Of a stretch of DNA of 64,000 nucleotides, positions 8,331 through 17,043 are shown piece after piece. Position 1 is the stretch's first letter. Every line of letters starts with the position of its first letter. Below the pieces are notes generated by a model, which was given only the letters and a program-made list of their open reading frames with translations, was not told where the DNA came from and made no database searches. Source of the DNA: an uncultured Flavobacteriaceae bacterium (lineage in GTDB: Bacteria; Bacteroidota; Bacteroidia; Flavobacteriales; Flavobacteriaceae); contig CANNCM010000003.1 of assembly GCA_947503105.1 (NCBI GenBank), positions 1 through 64,000 of the forward strand, in the 5' to 3' direction. The position numbers and the translations under genes were made by a program.

Positions 8331-8385
8331 ACACCCCTCGTATGTTAAAATATCAAGGCTTGTCTTCACGACAGGCCTTTTTTTT
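8325..8385 (+). promoter_or_regulatory. Trp attenuator with candidate antiterminator pairing
   Basis: The segment TCGTGAA at 8325-8331 includes the leader stop codon. It is a perfect 7-bp complement of TTCACGA at 8365-8371, which forms the loop and the first two 3'-stem bases of the terminator hairpin. A ribosome stalled on the Trp codons leaves 8325-8331 free, letting it pair and open the terminator. A ribosome that reaches the stop codon covers that segment and the terminator forms. The pairing is seen in the sequence; the switching model is inferred from classical attenuation. Confidence 0.65.
8355..8385 (+). terminator. Rho-independent terminator in the trp leader
   Basis: Stem AAGGCTTGTC (8355-8364), loop TTCAC, stem GACAGGCCTT (8370-8379) with one G-T wobble, then a T run to 8385. 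The T run directly touches the trpE start codon at 8386, so the terminator occupies the whole 5' edge of the gene. Confidence 0.88.
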
Positions 8386-9792
8386 ATGATGAAAAAAAAA
8401 TATACACTTAAAACACACTACAAAAAAATATTGGCAGACACACTTTCTCCAGTAAGTATTTATTTGAAAATAAGAGATAAATTTCCAAATAGTATGCTGC
8501 TAGAAAGTAGTGACTATCATGGAAATGACAATAGCTTTTCCTACATCTGTTGCAACCCCATTGCGAGCATCAAAATGCAAGGCACTACACTTACAAAAAT
8601 ATATCCAGATCTTAGCAAAGAACAATATGAAATTAAGCGCGAGGCAGTACCTCAAGAAATACATGAATTTACAACACAATTTGAAACGGAAAATGATAAT
8701 AATTTCAAATTTATAAATAATGGTCTTTTTGGATACACCTCCTATGATGCAGTCAAATACTTCGAAACTATAGATGTATCTGTAAAAGACAACTCCATTG
8801 AAATACCTGAAATCCAATACGCTGTATATCAAAATATTATCGCTATAAATCATTTCAAAAACGAAGCTTATATCTTTTCACATTGTTATGAAAAAGAAAA
8901 TAATATTGATGAATTACATCATATTATAACAATGGATCGCTTTGCAGTTTATGCTTTTAAAACTACCGATAACATCGATTCAAATTTAACAGATGATGAG
9001 TTTAAAGCTCATGTAGAAATTGCAAAACAACATTGTCAGCGTGGCGATGTTTTTCAATTGGTTTTATCAAGAAAATTTCAACAAAATTTTAAAGGGGACG
9101 ATTTCAATGTATATCGCGCCTTGCGGAGTATCAATCCATCGCCCTATCTTTTTTACTTTGACTATGGCAGTTTCAAAATATTTGGAAGTTCGCCAGAAGC
9201 ACAACTTGTTGTAAAGAACAAAAAAGCTGAAATTCATCCCATCGCTGGAACCTTTGCACGTTCTGGAGACGATATGAAAGACACTGCCTTGGCGCAACAA
9301 CTCGTAGAAGATGAGAAAGAAAATAGCGAACATGTGATGCTTGTCGATTTGGCCAGAAACGACCTTAGTCGTCATTGTACAGATGTAACCGTTGAAAATT
9401 ATAGAGAAATACAATTTTTCTCTCATGTAATCCATCTTGTAAGTAAAGTCATTGGAACCGTAAGACAAAAAACAACAACCATGCAAATTGTCGCCGACAC
9501 CTTTCCCGCAGGAACGTTGTCTGGAGCACCAAAATATAAAGCTATGGAGCTTATAGAGAAATACGAAAAAACAAGTCGTGGTTTTTATGGCGGTGCAATT
9601 GGGTTTATGGATTTTGAAGGGAATTACAATCACGCCATTATGATCCGAACGTTTTTGAGTAAAAATCAACAATTACATTGGCAAGCAGGTGCAGGAATTG
9701 TGTCAAAATCAAATCCTGTTGATGAATTACAAGAAGTATATAACAAACTTGGAGCACTAACAAAAGCCATAAAACGAGCAGAAAAAATATAA
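8386..9792 (+). CDS. trpE: Anthranilate synthase component I
   Basis: 468 residues. It converts chorismate to anthranilate, the first step of tryptophan synthesis, using ammonia delivered by the TrpG subunit. The N-terminal part carries MLLESSDYH at residues ~37-45, corresponding to the LLES element that binds feedback Trp in TrpE proteins. The C-terminal chorismate-binding domain shows GDVFQLVLSRKF, SPSPEAQLVV-type sequence, HPIAGTFARSGDD, DEKENSEHVMLVDLARNDLSRH and FPAGTLSGAPKYKAMELI. The start (MMKKKY) lies directly on the terminator T run; a second ATG follows at 8389. First of seven closely packed trp genes. Confidence 0.97.
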   Translation: MMKKKYTLKTHYKKILADTLSPVSIYLKIRDKFPNSMLLESSDYHGNDNSFSYICCNPIASIKMQGTTLTKIYPDLSKEQYEIKREAVPQEIHEFTTQFETENDNNFKFINNGLFGYTSYDAVKYFETIDVSVKDNSIEIPEIQYAVYQNIIAINHFKNEAYIFSHCYEKENNIDELHHIITMDRFAVYAFKTTDNIDSNLTDDEFKAHVEIAKQHCQRGDVFQLVLSRKFQQNFKGDDFNVYRALRSINPSPYLFYFDYGSFKIFGSSPEAQLVVKNKKAEIHPIAGTFARSGDDMKDTALAQQLVEDEKENSEHVMLVDLARNDLSRHCTDVTVENYREIQFFSHVIHLVSKVIGTVRQKTTTMQIVADTFPAGTLSGAPKYKAMELIEKYEKTSRGFYGGAIGFMDFEGNYNHAIMIRTFLSKNQQLHWQAGAGIVSKSNPVDELQEVYNKLGALTKAIKRAEKI

Positions 9793-9793
9793 A

Positions 9794-10360
9794 ATGAAAA
9801 ATATTTTAGTTATCGATAATTACGACAGTTTCACCTATAATTTGGTACACTATTTAGAGGATTTGGAGTGCAAAGTTACAGTTGTACGTAATGACCAACT
9901 TCAACTGAATGACGTTGCGCCGTTTGAAAAAATCGTCCTCTCTCCTGGCCCTGGAATTCCAGATGAAGCCGGTCTTTTGAAACCCATCATTAAAACCTAT
10001 GCTCCAACAAAAAGTATATTGGGTGTATGCCTTGGAATGCAAGCCATTGGCGAAGTGTTTGGCGGCACGCTCATCAACTTAGATACTGTTTATCACGGGA
10101 TTCAAACGAAAGTAAAAATCACTTCAAAAGATGAAATCCTATTCAAAGGACTGGAACCAACAATTGCTGTTGGGCGCTATCATTCTTGGGTTGTAGAAGG
10201 AAAACTTCCTGCGTGTCTTGAAATTACAGCACAAGATGAAAACCATCAAATTATGGCTCTTCGCCACAAGGAATTTGATGTGAAAGGCGTTCAGTTTCAT
10301 CCAGAATCTGTACTGACTCCCGATGGAAAAATCATGCTTAAAAATTGGATTAATTCATAA
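9794..10360 (+). CDS. trpG: Anthranilate synthase glutamine amidotransferase subunit
   Basis: 188 residues, the usual size for a stand-alone TrpG. It is a class I glutamine amidotransferase that supplies ammonia to TrpE. It opens with ILVIDNYDSFTYNLVHY, has the oxyanion loop SPGPGIPDEAG, the nucleophile in GVCLGMQAIGE (Cys79), and the His-Glu pair in QFHPESVLTPDG. It begins 1 nt after the trpE stop, so the two subunits should be made together. Confidence 0.96.
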   Translation: MKNILVIDNYDSFTYNLVHYLEDLECKVTVVRNDQLQLNDVAPFEKIVLSPGPGIPDEAGLLKPIIKTYAPTKSILGVCLGMQAIGEVFGGTLINLDTVYHGIQTKVKITSKDEILFKGLEPTIAVGRYHSWVVEGKLPACLEITAQDENHQIMALRHKEFDVKGVQFHPESVLTPDGKIMLKNWINS

Positions 10361-10363
10361 CAA

Positions 10364-11350
10364 ATGAAAACACTTTTAAATCGACTTATCAACCACGAAA
10401 GCATTAGTGCCAACGAAGCAAAACAAATCTTAATTAGTATTTCTAAAGGAGATTTTAATGCGGCACAAATCGCATCTTTTCTTACCGTTTATATGATGCG
10501 AAGCATCACTGTTGAGGAGTTGCAAGGATTTCGAGATGCTTTGCTTGAGCTTTGTATTGCTGTAGATTTAAGGGATTATAATCCTATTGACTTGTGTGGT
10601 ACTGGAGGCGATGGAAAAAATACGTTCAATATTTCTACACTGTCCTCTTTTGTGACTGCTGGAGCTGGCGTTCCAGTGGCCAAACATGGCAACTATGGCG
10701 TATCATCGGCGTGTGGGTCATCAAATGTTTTGGAAGCCATGGGCATTACATTTTCTAATGATAAAGCACATCTAAAACGCGCTATAGAAACAGCAAATAT
10801 TTGTGTGCTTCACGCCCCTTTGTTTCATCCTGCCATGAAAAATGTTGCGCCAATTCGAAAAGCTCTAGGCATCAAAACCTTCTTTAATATGCTTGGACCT
10901 ATGGTCAATCCTTCATTCCCAAAACATCAAATGGTGGGTGTTTTTAATTTAGAATTATTACGCCTTTATAATTATCTGTATCAACAAACGGATAAAAATT
11001 ACAGTATTGTTCATGATTTAGGCGGGTATGACGAATTGTCTTTGACAAACAATGCAAAAATCGCAACAAATCATTCAGAACTGATGTTTTCTACCGAAAG
11101 TTTAGGCCTTAAAAACATATCGCCAAAAGCTATTTTTGGTGGAGATACCGTTGAAGAGGCAACGAAAATTTTTGAAACTATTATTTCTGGAAACGGTACA
11201 GAAGCGCAAAATAATGTCGTTTGTGCCAATGCAGGACTGGCCATTGCGACGGCAAAACAAATTTCTCATGAAGACGGTTTTGAGTATGCTAAAGAAAGCT
11301 TGATGAGTGGCAAAGCTAAAGCGTGTTTAACGAAATTAATTGCAGTGTAA
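10364..11350 (+). CDS. trpD: Anthranilate phosphoribosyltransferase
   Basis: 328 residues. It transfers the phosphoribosyl group of PRPP to anthranilate. The glycine-rich PRPP loop is visible as DLCGTGGDGKNTFNIST (residues ~76-92), with AKHGNYGVSSACGSSNVLEAMG and FFNMLGPMVNPSFPKHQMVGVF typical of the family. It is a separate gene, not fused to trpG. It starts 3 nt after trpG and stops 1 nt before the trpC start codon. Confidence 0.96.
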   Translation: MKTLLNRLINHESISANEAKQILISISKGDFNAAQIASFLTVYMMRSITVEELQGFRDALLELCIAVDLRDYNPIDLCGTGGDGKNTFNISTLSSFVTAGAGVPVAKHGNYGVSSACGSSNVLEAMGITFSNDKAHLKRAIETANICVLHAPLFHPAMKNVAPIRKALGIKTFFNMLGPMVNPSFPKHQMVGVFNLELLRLYNYLYQQTDKNYSIVHDLGGYDELSLTNNAKIATNHSELMFSTESLGLKNISPKAIFGGDTVEEATKIFETIISGNGTEAQNNVVCANAGLAIATAKQISHEDGFEYAKESLMSGKAKACLTKLIAV

Positions 11351-11351
11351 C

Positions 11352-12137
11352 ATGAGTATATTAGAACGTATTATAGCCGATAAAATTAAGGAAATTGAAC
11401 TTAAAAAATCAATTATTCCCATTGGTCAATTGGAACAATCTATCCTTTTTGAAAGGCCAAAAAATTCTTTAAAAAAACGATTATCCGAAAGCAAATCTGG
11501 AATTATTGCAGAGCACAAACGCCGATCGCCATCCAAAGCGGTTATCAATCAAAGTTTAAACATTCAAGACGTAGCCAAAGGCTACGAAACTGCTGGGGTC
11601 TGTGGTATGTCTGTACTAACAGACACCAAATATTTTGGCGGAAATATAGAAGACCTACTCCTTGCGCGCGGCAGCTGTCAATTGCCTCTTTTGAGAAAAG
11701 ATTTTATTATAGATGCCTACCAAATTTTTGAAGCAAAAGCCTATGGCGCAGATGTGATTTTACTCATTGCAGCAGCCCTATCAAGAAAAGAAATCCTAAA
11801 TCTATCCACAATGGCAAAGCAATTAAATTTAGAAATTCTTTTGGAAGTTCATAACGAAGAAGAGCTTCAAAAAGCACTCATGCCAAGTTTAGATATGATT
11901 GGTGTAAACAATAGAAACCTAAAAACTTTTGAAGTCGACCTGAAACACAGCATGGAATTGAGTTCAAAAATTCCCGAAAATTTTGCGAAAGTATCAGAAA
12001 GTGGCATCAGTTCCACAGAAGCCATTAAAACACTACAACCCTTTGGTTATCAAGGGTTTTTAATTGGTGAAAATTTTATGAAAACAAACAGTCCAGGAGA
12101 AAGCGCATCAGAATTTATAAAAAAGTTAAGCAGATGA
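11352..12137 (+). CDS. trpC: Indole-3-glycerol-phosphate synthase
   Basis: 261 residues from the ATG at 11352 (MSILERIIADK). A TTG four codons upstream overlaps trpD and is unlikely. It closes the indole ring of 1-(2-carboxyphenylamino)-deoxyribulose phosphate. Family motifs: IIAEHKRRSPSKAVI (catalytic Lys/Glu region), VLTDTKYFGG, LLRKDFIIDAYQIFEAKAYGADVILLI, IGVNNRNLKTFEVD and SESGISS. It is a single-function enzyme; TrpF is separate. Its last 4 nt overlap the trpF start. Confidence 0.96.
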   Translation: MSILERIIADKIKEIELKKSIIPIGQLEQSILFERPKNSLKKRLSESKSGIIAEHKRRSPSKAVINQSLNIQDVAKGYETAGVCGMSVLTDTKYFGGNIEDLLLARGSCQLPLLRKDFIIDAYQIFEAKAYGADVILLIAAALSRKEILNLSTMAKQLNLEILLEVHNEEELQKALMPSLDMIGVNNRNLKTFEVDLKHSMELSSKIPENFAKVSESGISSTEAIKTLQPFGYQGFLIGENFMKTNSPGESASEFIKKLSR

Positions 12138-12748
12138 AACTGAAAGTATGCGGTATGAAATATCGAGATAATATTTTGAAGGTAGCTGCCCTCAAACCGG
12201 ACTATATGGGCTTTATTTTTTATGAAAAATCGCTACGTTTTGTGTGTGAAGACATTCCGGTGCTTCCAAATGACATCAAAAAAGTAGGCGTATTTGTCGA
12301 TGCATCAATTGAAAAGATTAAAGAAATGAGAGAAAAATTTAATCTTAATGCGGTGCAGTTGCACGGTCATGAATCACCAGAATTTTGTCAGAAACTTCGC
12401 AACGAACATATTGAAATTATTAAGGTTTTTTCTGTAGAAAATGAATTTGACTTTTCAAAACTCAAAGTCTATGAGCCACATGTTAGTTATTTTCTATTTG
12501 ACACCAAAGGCCCAAATCCAGGTGGAAATGGCTACTCTTTTGATTGGACTATTCTACAAAATTACAATTCAAATACGCCCTATTTTTTAAGTGGCGGAAT
12601 TGGACTTGAAGATATTGAAGCCCTAAATCATTTTCAAAAAAGTGCTGCAGCACAACAATGTTATGCCATTGATGTCAATAGTAAATTTGAAATAAAACCT
12701 GCATATAAAGATAGTATTAAACTTAAAAAATTTATTGAAACACTATGA
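12134..12748 (+). CDS. trpF: Phosphoribosylanthranilate isomerase
   Basis: 204 residues. It performs the Amadori rearrangement of phosphoribosylanthranilate. The N-terminal LKVCGMK contains the catalytic cysteine (Cys6). MGFIFYEKSLRFV, VGVFVDASIEKI, AVQLHGHESPEFC, FDTKGPNPGGNGYSFDW with the catalytic Asp, FLSGGIGLEDI and AIDVNSKFE follow the TIM-barrel pattern. ATGA-type overlaps link it to trpC upstream and trpB downstream, suggesting translational coupling. Confidence 0.95.
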   Translation: MKLKVCGMKYRDNILKVAALKPDYMGFIFYEKSLRFVCEDIPVLPNDIKKVGVFVDASIEKIKEMREKFNLNAVQLHGHESPEFCQKLRNEHIEIIKVFSVENEFDFSKLKVYEPHVSYFLFDTKGPNPGGNGYSFDWTILQNYNSNTPYFLSGGIGLEDIEALNHFQKSAAAQQCYAIDVNSKFEIKPAYKDSIKLKKFIETL

Positions 12749-13926
12749 GTTATCACGTGAATAAAAAAGGATATTACGGTCAATTTGGAGGTGCATTTAT
12801 TCCAGAAATGCTCTATCCAAATATTGAAGAATTACGACAAAAATATTTGAGTATAATGGCAGAGCCCGATTTCAAAACTGAATTTGAGCAACTCCTAAAA
12901 GAGTATGTGGGCCGTCCTACGCCTCTGTATTTTGCAAAGCGTTTTTCTGAAAAATATAATACAAAAATATATTTCAAGCGAGAAGATTTATGCCATACAG
13001 GAGCGCATAAAGTCAACAATACCATTGGACAAATTTTGATGGCAAAACGCCTTGGAAAAACAAGAATAATAGCAGAAACTGGTGCGGGTCAACACGGAGT
13101 AGCCACTGCAACAGTTTGTGCTTTGGCTGGGTTGGAGTGTATTGTGTACATGGGTGAAATTGATATTGCGCGTCAAGCGCCAAATGTTGCACGAATGAAA
13201 ATGCTAGGCGCAGAAGTTCGTCCAGCAATGTCAGGAAGTCGAACGCTAAAAGATGCTACCAACGAAGCCATTCGGGATTGGATCAATCATCCTGAAGATA
13301 CCCATTACATCATCGGAAGTGCTGTGGGGCCACACCCCTATCCCGATATGGTCGCGCGGTTTCAGTCGGTAGTTTCAGAAGAAATCAAATGGCAATTGAA
13401 CGCCGCAGAAGGAACTGAAAATCCAGACTATGTTGTGGCTTGTGTTGGTGGTGGCAGCAATGCTGCTGGAGCGTATTATCATTTTTTGAATGATGAGCGT
13501 GTGGGACTTATTGCTGTAGAGGCTGCCGGAAAAGGCGTTGATACTGGCGAAAGTGCAGCAACCTCAATCCTCGGAAAAGAGGGTATTATTCATGGCAGTA
13601 AAACTCTTTTGATGCAAACTAAAGATGGTCAAATTACGGAACCTTACTCCATTTCAGCTGGGTTAGATTACCCTGGAGTTGGCCCGATGCATGCGCATTT
13701 ATACACAACAAAACGCGCAGAATTTGTCCCTGTTACCGATGATGACGCAATGACCGCTGGGCTTACACTTTCTCAATTAGAAGGTATTATACCTGCCATA
13801 GAAACCGCTCATGCTTTTGCCATTTTTGAAAACAGAACCTTTAAGCCAAATGATATTGTAGTCGTATGCCTATCTGGGCGTGGCGATAAGGACCTCAATA
13901 CATACATTGATTATTTTAAATTATAA
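12745..13926 (+). CDS. trpB: Tryptophan synthase beta chain
   Basis: 393 residues. It condenses indole with serine using pyridoxal phosphate. GAFIPEMLYPNI is near the start. The PLP lysine is in CHTGAHKVNNTIGQ (Lys89). Also seen are AETGAGQHGVATATVCAL, MGEIDIARQAPNVARMKMLGAEV, the phosphate loop CVGGGSNAAGAYY, GLDYPGVGPMHAHL and VVCLSGRGDKD. This is the TrpB1 type that pairs with TrpA, whose gene starts 5 nt downstream. Confidence 0.97.
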   Translation: MSYHVNKKGYYGQFGGAFIPEMLYPNIEELRQKYLSIMAEPDFKTEFEQLLKEYVGRPTPLYFAKRFSEKYNTKIYFKREDLCHTGAHKVNNTIGQILMAKRLGKTRIIAETGAGQHGVATATVCALAGLECIVYMGEIDIARQAPNVARMKMLGAEVRPAMSGSRTLKDATNEAIRDWINHPEDTHYIIGSAVGPHPYPDMVARFQSVVSEEIKWQLNAAEGTENPDYVVACVGGGSNAAGAYYHFLNDERVGLIAVEAAGKGVDTGESAATSILGKEGIIHGSKTLLMQTKDGQITEPYSISAGLDYPGVGPMHAHLYTTKRAEFVPVTDDDAMTAGLTLSQLEGIIPAIETAHAFAIFENRTFKPNDIVVVCLSGRGDKDLNTYIDYFKL

Positions 13927-13931
13927 ACCCA

Positions 13932-14702
13932 ATGAACAGAATTCAAACCAAATTACAAGACAACAAAAAACTCCTTTCTATCTATTTTTCTGCAGGGTAT
14001 CCAGCACTTAATGACACGGTTGACATCATAAAAAGACTAGAAAATAGCGGAGTCGATATGATTGAAATTGGACTCCCTTTTAGTGATCCTTTGGCCGATG
14101 GACCCACCATACAAGAGAGTTCTACAAAAGCTCTAAAAAACGGAATGCATACCGAATTGCTTTTCGATCAACTTCAAGACATTAGAAAATCGGTTTCTAT
14201 TCCTTTAATTTTAATGGGCTACTTTAATCCTATGTTACAATACGGCGTAGAGGCCTTTTGCCAAAAATGTGAAGCCGTTGGCATCGATGGATTTATTATT
14301 CCTGATCTTCCTGCAGAGGTCTATCACGACCAGTACAAGGCCATTTTTGAACGCTACGGTTTGATTAATATTTTTCTCATCACACCGCAAACTTCAGAAG
14401 CACGTATTCGTTATATAGATTCTATTTCTGATGGGTTTATTTATATGGTAAGTAGTGCTAGTACAACCGGTGCACAAAGTGGTTTTGGAAGCACTCAACA
14501 AGATTATTTTGAACGCATTGCAAATATGCACCTAAAAAACCCTCAAATTGTTGGGTTTGGTATTTCAAACCATGAGACTTTTACACAAGCAACCACCCAC
14601 GCCAAGGGCGCAATTATTGGTAGTGCTTTCATTAAGCATTTGACCAACAAAGGCACCAAACACATTGATGAATTTGTTGATGGAGTTTTGGGTAAATTTT
14701 AG
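13932..14702 (+). CDS. trpA: Tryptophan synthase alpha chain
   Basis: 256 residues. It cleaves indole-3-glycerol phosphate and passes indole to TrpB. Both catalytic residues are visible in VDMIEIGLPFSDPLADGPTIQ (Glu45 and Asp56). MGYFNPMLQYG, GFIIPDLPAEV, VSSASTTGAQSGF, GFGISNHE and GAIIGSAFIKHL complete the family pattern. It is the last gene of the trp operon. No hairpin terminator was found after it; a lipoprotein gene starts 30 nt later on the same strand. Confidence 0.96.
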   Translation: MNRIQTKLQDNKKLLSIYFSAGYPALNDTVDIIKRLENSGVDMIEIGLPFSDPLADGPTIQESSTKALKNGMHTELLFDQLQDIRKSVSIPLILMGYFNPMLQYGVEAFCQKCEAVGIDGFIIPDLPAEVYHDQYKAIFERYGLINIFLITPQTSEARIRYIDSISDGFIYMVSSASTTGAQSGFGSTQQDYFERIANMHLKNPQIVGFGISNHETFTQATTHAKGAIIGSAFIKHLTNKGTKHIDEFVDGVLGKF

Positions 14703-14732
14703 TAGTTTAGTGGCAACCCAAATCATTAAACT

Positions 14733-15131
14733 ATGAAATTAAAACTGTTTATTCTTATATTAATTTGCTTTCTTTTTACTTGTAAAACCAATACCCCGTT
14801 GCGGCCATCGGTTAGTATCAATGCGTATGATGTAGTTTCTTCACCTCTTGATATACAGGTTAATTCTATGGGAATTTGGAGTGCTCATGAAGGCGAGCTT
14901 GGACGTATAGAAGTTGTTGATCAAGAGGGGAATGTTCTCACAACGGGGTTTTTGACCACCACAACAAATTGGATGAAAGAGGGCCCAATTGTATTCAAAA
15001 CCCATTTAGAATTTGACCCAAAAAATGCAGAAAAAGGAGCACTGATCATTTACAATAATCCAGGCGATGGTGATGGCACTGAAGCTGGAGAAGTGCATCA
15101 ATTTGAAATTCCAATACGCTTTAAGCCTTAA
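14733..15131 (+). CDS. Gmad2-domain lipoprotein
   Basis: 132 residues. The leader MKLKLFILILICFLFTC ends in a lipobox-like LFTC. The rest fits a Gmad2 immunoglobulin-like domain: SPLDIQVNSMGIWSAHEGELGRIEVVDQEGNVL, GFLTTTTNWMKEGPIVFKTHLEFD, GALIIYNNPGDGDG and a closing beta strand. Gmad2 domains are small beta-sandwiches on spore or envelope proteins and their binding partner is usually unknown. It follows trpA by 30 nt and may be read through from that operon. Its TAA stop overlaps the stop of the convergent yaaA gene (shared TTAA). Confidence 0.75.
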   Translation: MKLKLFILILICFLFTCKTNTPLRPSVSINAYDVVSSPLDIQVNSMGIWSAHEGELGRIEVVDQEGNVLTTGFLTTTTNWMKEGPIVFKTHLEFDPKNAEKGALIIYNNPGDGDGTEAGEVHQFEIPIRFKP

Positions 15132-15886
15132 CGTGTAAACACCAATTTGGTTTCCGTGGATAAATTAGCATCAAAAGCATAACGCTCTGCGTTGAAAGTT
15201 TTGAGGTCATCTAGAGTTTGAGCATTCGTATCTACAATATGTCGTGTCATCAATCCACGCGCTAATTTTGAAAAAATAGCAATGGTTTTATACTGTCCGT
15301 TTTTGTATTCCTTAAAATCTATATGAACCAAAGGGGCTTTCAATACTTTAGTGTCAATCGCCTTGAAATACTCTTGGCTAGCAAGGTTGACCAATAATTC
15401 ATCACCTTGTAGTTCTTCGTTGAGTGCCATTGTAACTTTTTGACGCCAAAATTCATAAAGATTTTTATGCTTTCCAACAGGAAATTTTGCACCCATTTCT
15501 AGGCGGTATGGCTGAATTAAATCCATTGGTTTAAGCAAACCATAAAGTCCAGAAATAATGCGAACCGTGTGTTGCAAAACATCCAATTTTTCTTCAGGGA
15601 TAGAATAGGCATCTAAGCCCTTATAAACATCACCGCTAAAAGCGTAAATGGCCTGGCGCGCATTTTCGGCAGTAAAAGGCAAAGACCACTGTTGATTGCG
15701 ATTGTAATTGAGGGCACTGAGTTTTGGCGATATATGCATCAAATCGGATAGCGCTTTTGGCGATTTCTTTTTTAAAAGTGCGTTCAGGTGTTTGGCTTCT
15801 TCCAAAAAACAATTTTCAGAATTGAAACCTGTAGGCAATTCGCTGTCGTAATTTAAAGATTTGGCCGGAGATATAACAAGTTTCAT
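15128..15886 (-). CDS. yaaA: Peroxide stress protein YaaA
   Basis: 252 residues, full length for the YaaA/DUF328 family. It starts MKLVISPAKSLNY and shows YAFSGDVYKGLDAYS, VRIISGLYGLLKPMDLIQPYRLEMGAKF, LVNLASQEYFKAID and IFSKLARGLMTRHIVD, all characteristic. In Escherichia coli the protein lowers free iron and limits oxidative DNA damage after peroxide exposure; the same role is inferred here. Monocistronic by position. Confidence 0.95.
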   Translation of the reverse strand: MKLVISPAKSLNYDSELPTGFNSENCFLEEAKHLNALLKKKSPKALSDLMHISPKLSALNYNRNQQWSLPFTAENARQAIYAFSGDVYKGLDAYSIPEEKLDVLQHTVRIISGLYGLLKPMDLIQPYRLEMGAKFPVGKHKNLYEFWRQKVTMALNEELQGDELLVNLASQEYFKAIDTKVLKAPLVHIDFKEYKNGQYKTIAIFSKLARGLMTRHIVDTNAQTLDDLKTFNAERYAFDANLSTETKLVFTR

Positions 15887-15990
15887 AGCACGTGGTGTTT
15901 ATGTTTCAAAAGTAAGAACAAAATTCAGAAGATAAAAACCTTGGAATTCAATCTTTTTGATCGTACAATCAACAAAACAAATAGCTAATG

Positions 15991-17043
15991 CTACTGAGCA
16001 TGTTTGGCATAGTCACGCCATTTTTGAATACATTGTTCAATATCGGAGGGCAATTTACAAGAAAAAGACATGAATTGTTCTGTTTTTGGATGTATAAATC
16101 CTAGAGTTTTGGCATGTAAAGCTTGACGGGGTAAAATTTTGAAACAATTATCAACAAATTGCTTATACTTGGTAAATGTGGTGCCTTTCAGTATTTTTTC
16201 ACCACCATAGCGCTCGTCATTAAACAAGGTGTGGCCTATGTGTTTCATATGCACACGAATTTGGTGTGTTCGCCCTGTTTCAAGGGTACAGCGAACAAGT
16301 GTCACATAGCCGAAACGTTCCAATACTTCAAAATGCGTCACGGCGGGTTTCCCTTTCTCGGCTTCATCATCTAGAAAAACAGTATTTTGAAGTCTATTTT
16401 TTGGATGACGACCAATATTTCCTTCTATAGTTCCTTTATCGTCTTCAATATTTCCCCACACCAATGCCACATAAGATCGCTCACTTGTTTTGGCTTTAAA
16501 TTGGGCGGAAAGATGGGTCATAGCTTGTTCCGTTTTGGCTACAACAAGAAGTCCGCTTGTATCTTTATCGATACGGTGAACTAGTCCAGGACGATTGCTG
16601 CTATTGTTGGGTAGATTATCGAAATGAAAAATTAAGGCATTGATGAGTGTTCCTGAATAATTGCCATGCCCAGGATGAACCACCATTCCTGCAGCTTTGT
16701 TGACCACCAAAAGGTGATCGTCTTCAAAAACAACATCAATTGGAATATCTTCTGGAACCAATAAATTTTCGTGAGGAGGATGCTCGAAAAGAACACGAAT
16801 TTGATCTTGTGGTTTCACTTTATAATTGGATTTCACCACAGCGTCATTCACAAAAATATGTCCCGATTTTGCCGCCGCTTGAATTTTATTTCGTGTCGCA
16901 TTTTCCACAAAATTCATCAAATATTTATCGATGCGTAGTGGTTGCTGACCTTTATCAACTGTAAACGCAAAATGCTCATATAATTCTTCTTTACTTTCTG
17001 AATATGAGGGTGCGTATTCCATAGGATTATTTTCGAGTTCCAT
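15991..17043 (-). CDS. rluD: RluD-family 23S rRNA pseudouridine synthase
   Basis: 350 residues. An N-terminal S4 RNA-binding domain (LRIDKYLMNFVENATRNKIQAAAKSGHIFVND) precedes the catalytic domain with the HRIDKDTSGLLVVAKT motif containing the nucleophilic Asp, and ETGRTHQIRVHMKHIGHTLFNDERYG. RluD makes the pseudouridines of helix 69 of the 23S rRNA; RluC/RluA relatives are hard to exclude without comparison. The chosen ATG overlaps the stop of the upstream PASTA gene by 17 nt; an in-frame ATG at 17022 would remove the overlap. Confidence 0.9.
   Translation of the reverse strand: MELENNPMEYAPSYSESKEELYEHFAFTVDKGQQPLRIDKYLMNFVENATRNKIQAAAKSGHIFVNDAVVKSNYKVKPQDQIRVLFEHPPHENLLVPEDIPIDVVFEDDHLLVVNKAAGMVVHPGHGNYSGTLINALIFHFDNLPNNSSNRPGLVHRIDKDTSGLLVVAKTEQAMTHLSAQFKAKTSERSYVALVWGNIEDDKGTIEGNIGRHPKNRLQNTVFLDDEAEKGKPAVTHFEVLERFGYVTLVRCTLETGRTHQIRVHMKHIGHTLFNDERYGGEKILKGTTFTKYKQFVDNCFKILPRQALHAKTLGFIHPKTEQFMSFSCKLPSDIEQCIQKWRDYAKHAQ

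Noticed and set aside
9067-9672. A 201-codon open frame antisense to trpE.
   Set aside because: Its product is cysteine/phenylalanine-rich without domain logic and lies wholly inside a certain trpE coding region; AT-rich genes often leave the reverse frame open.
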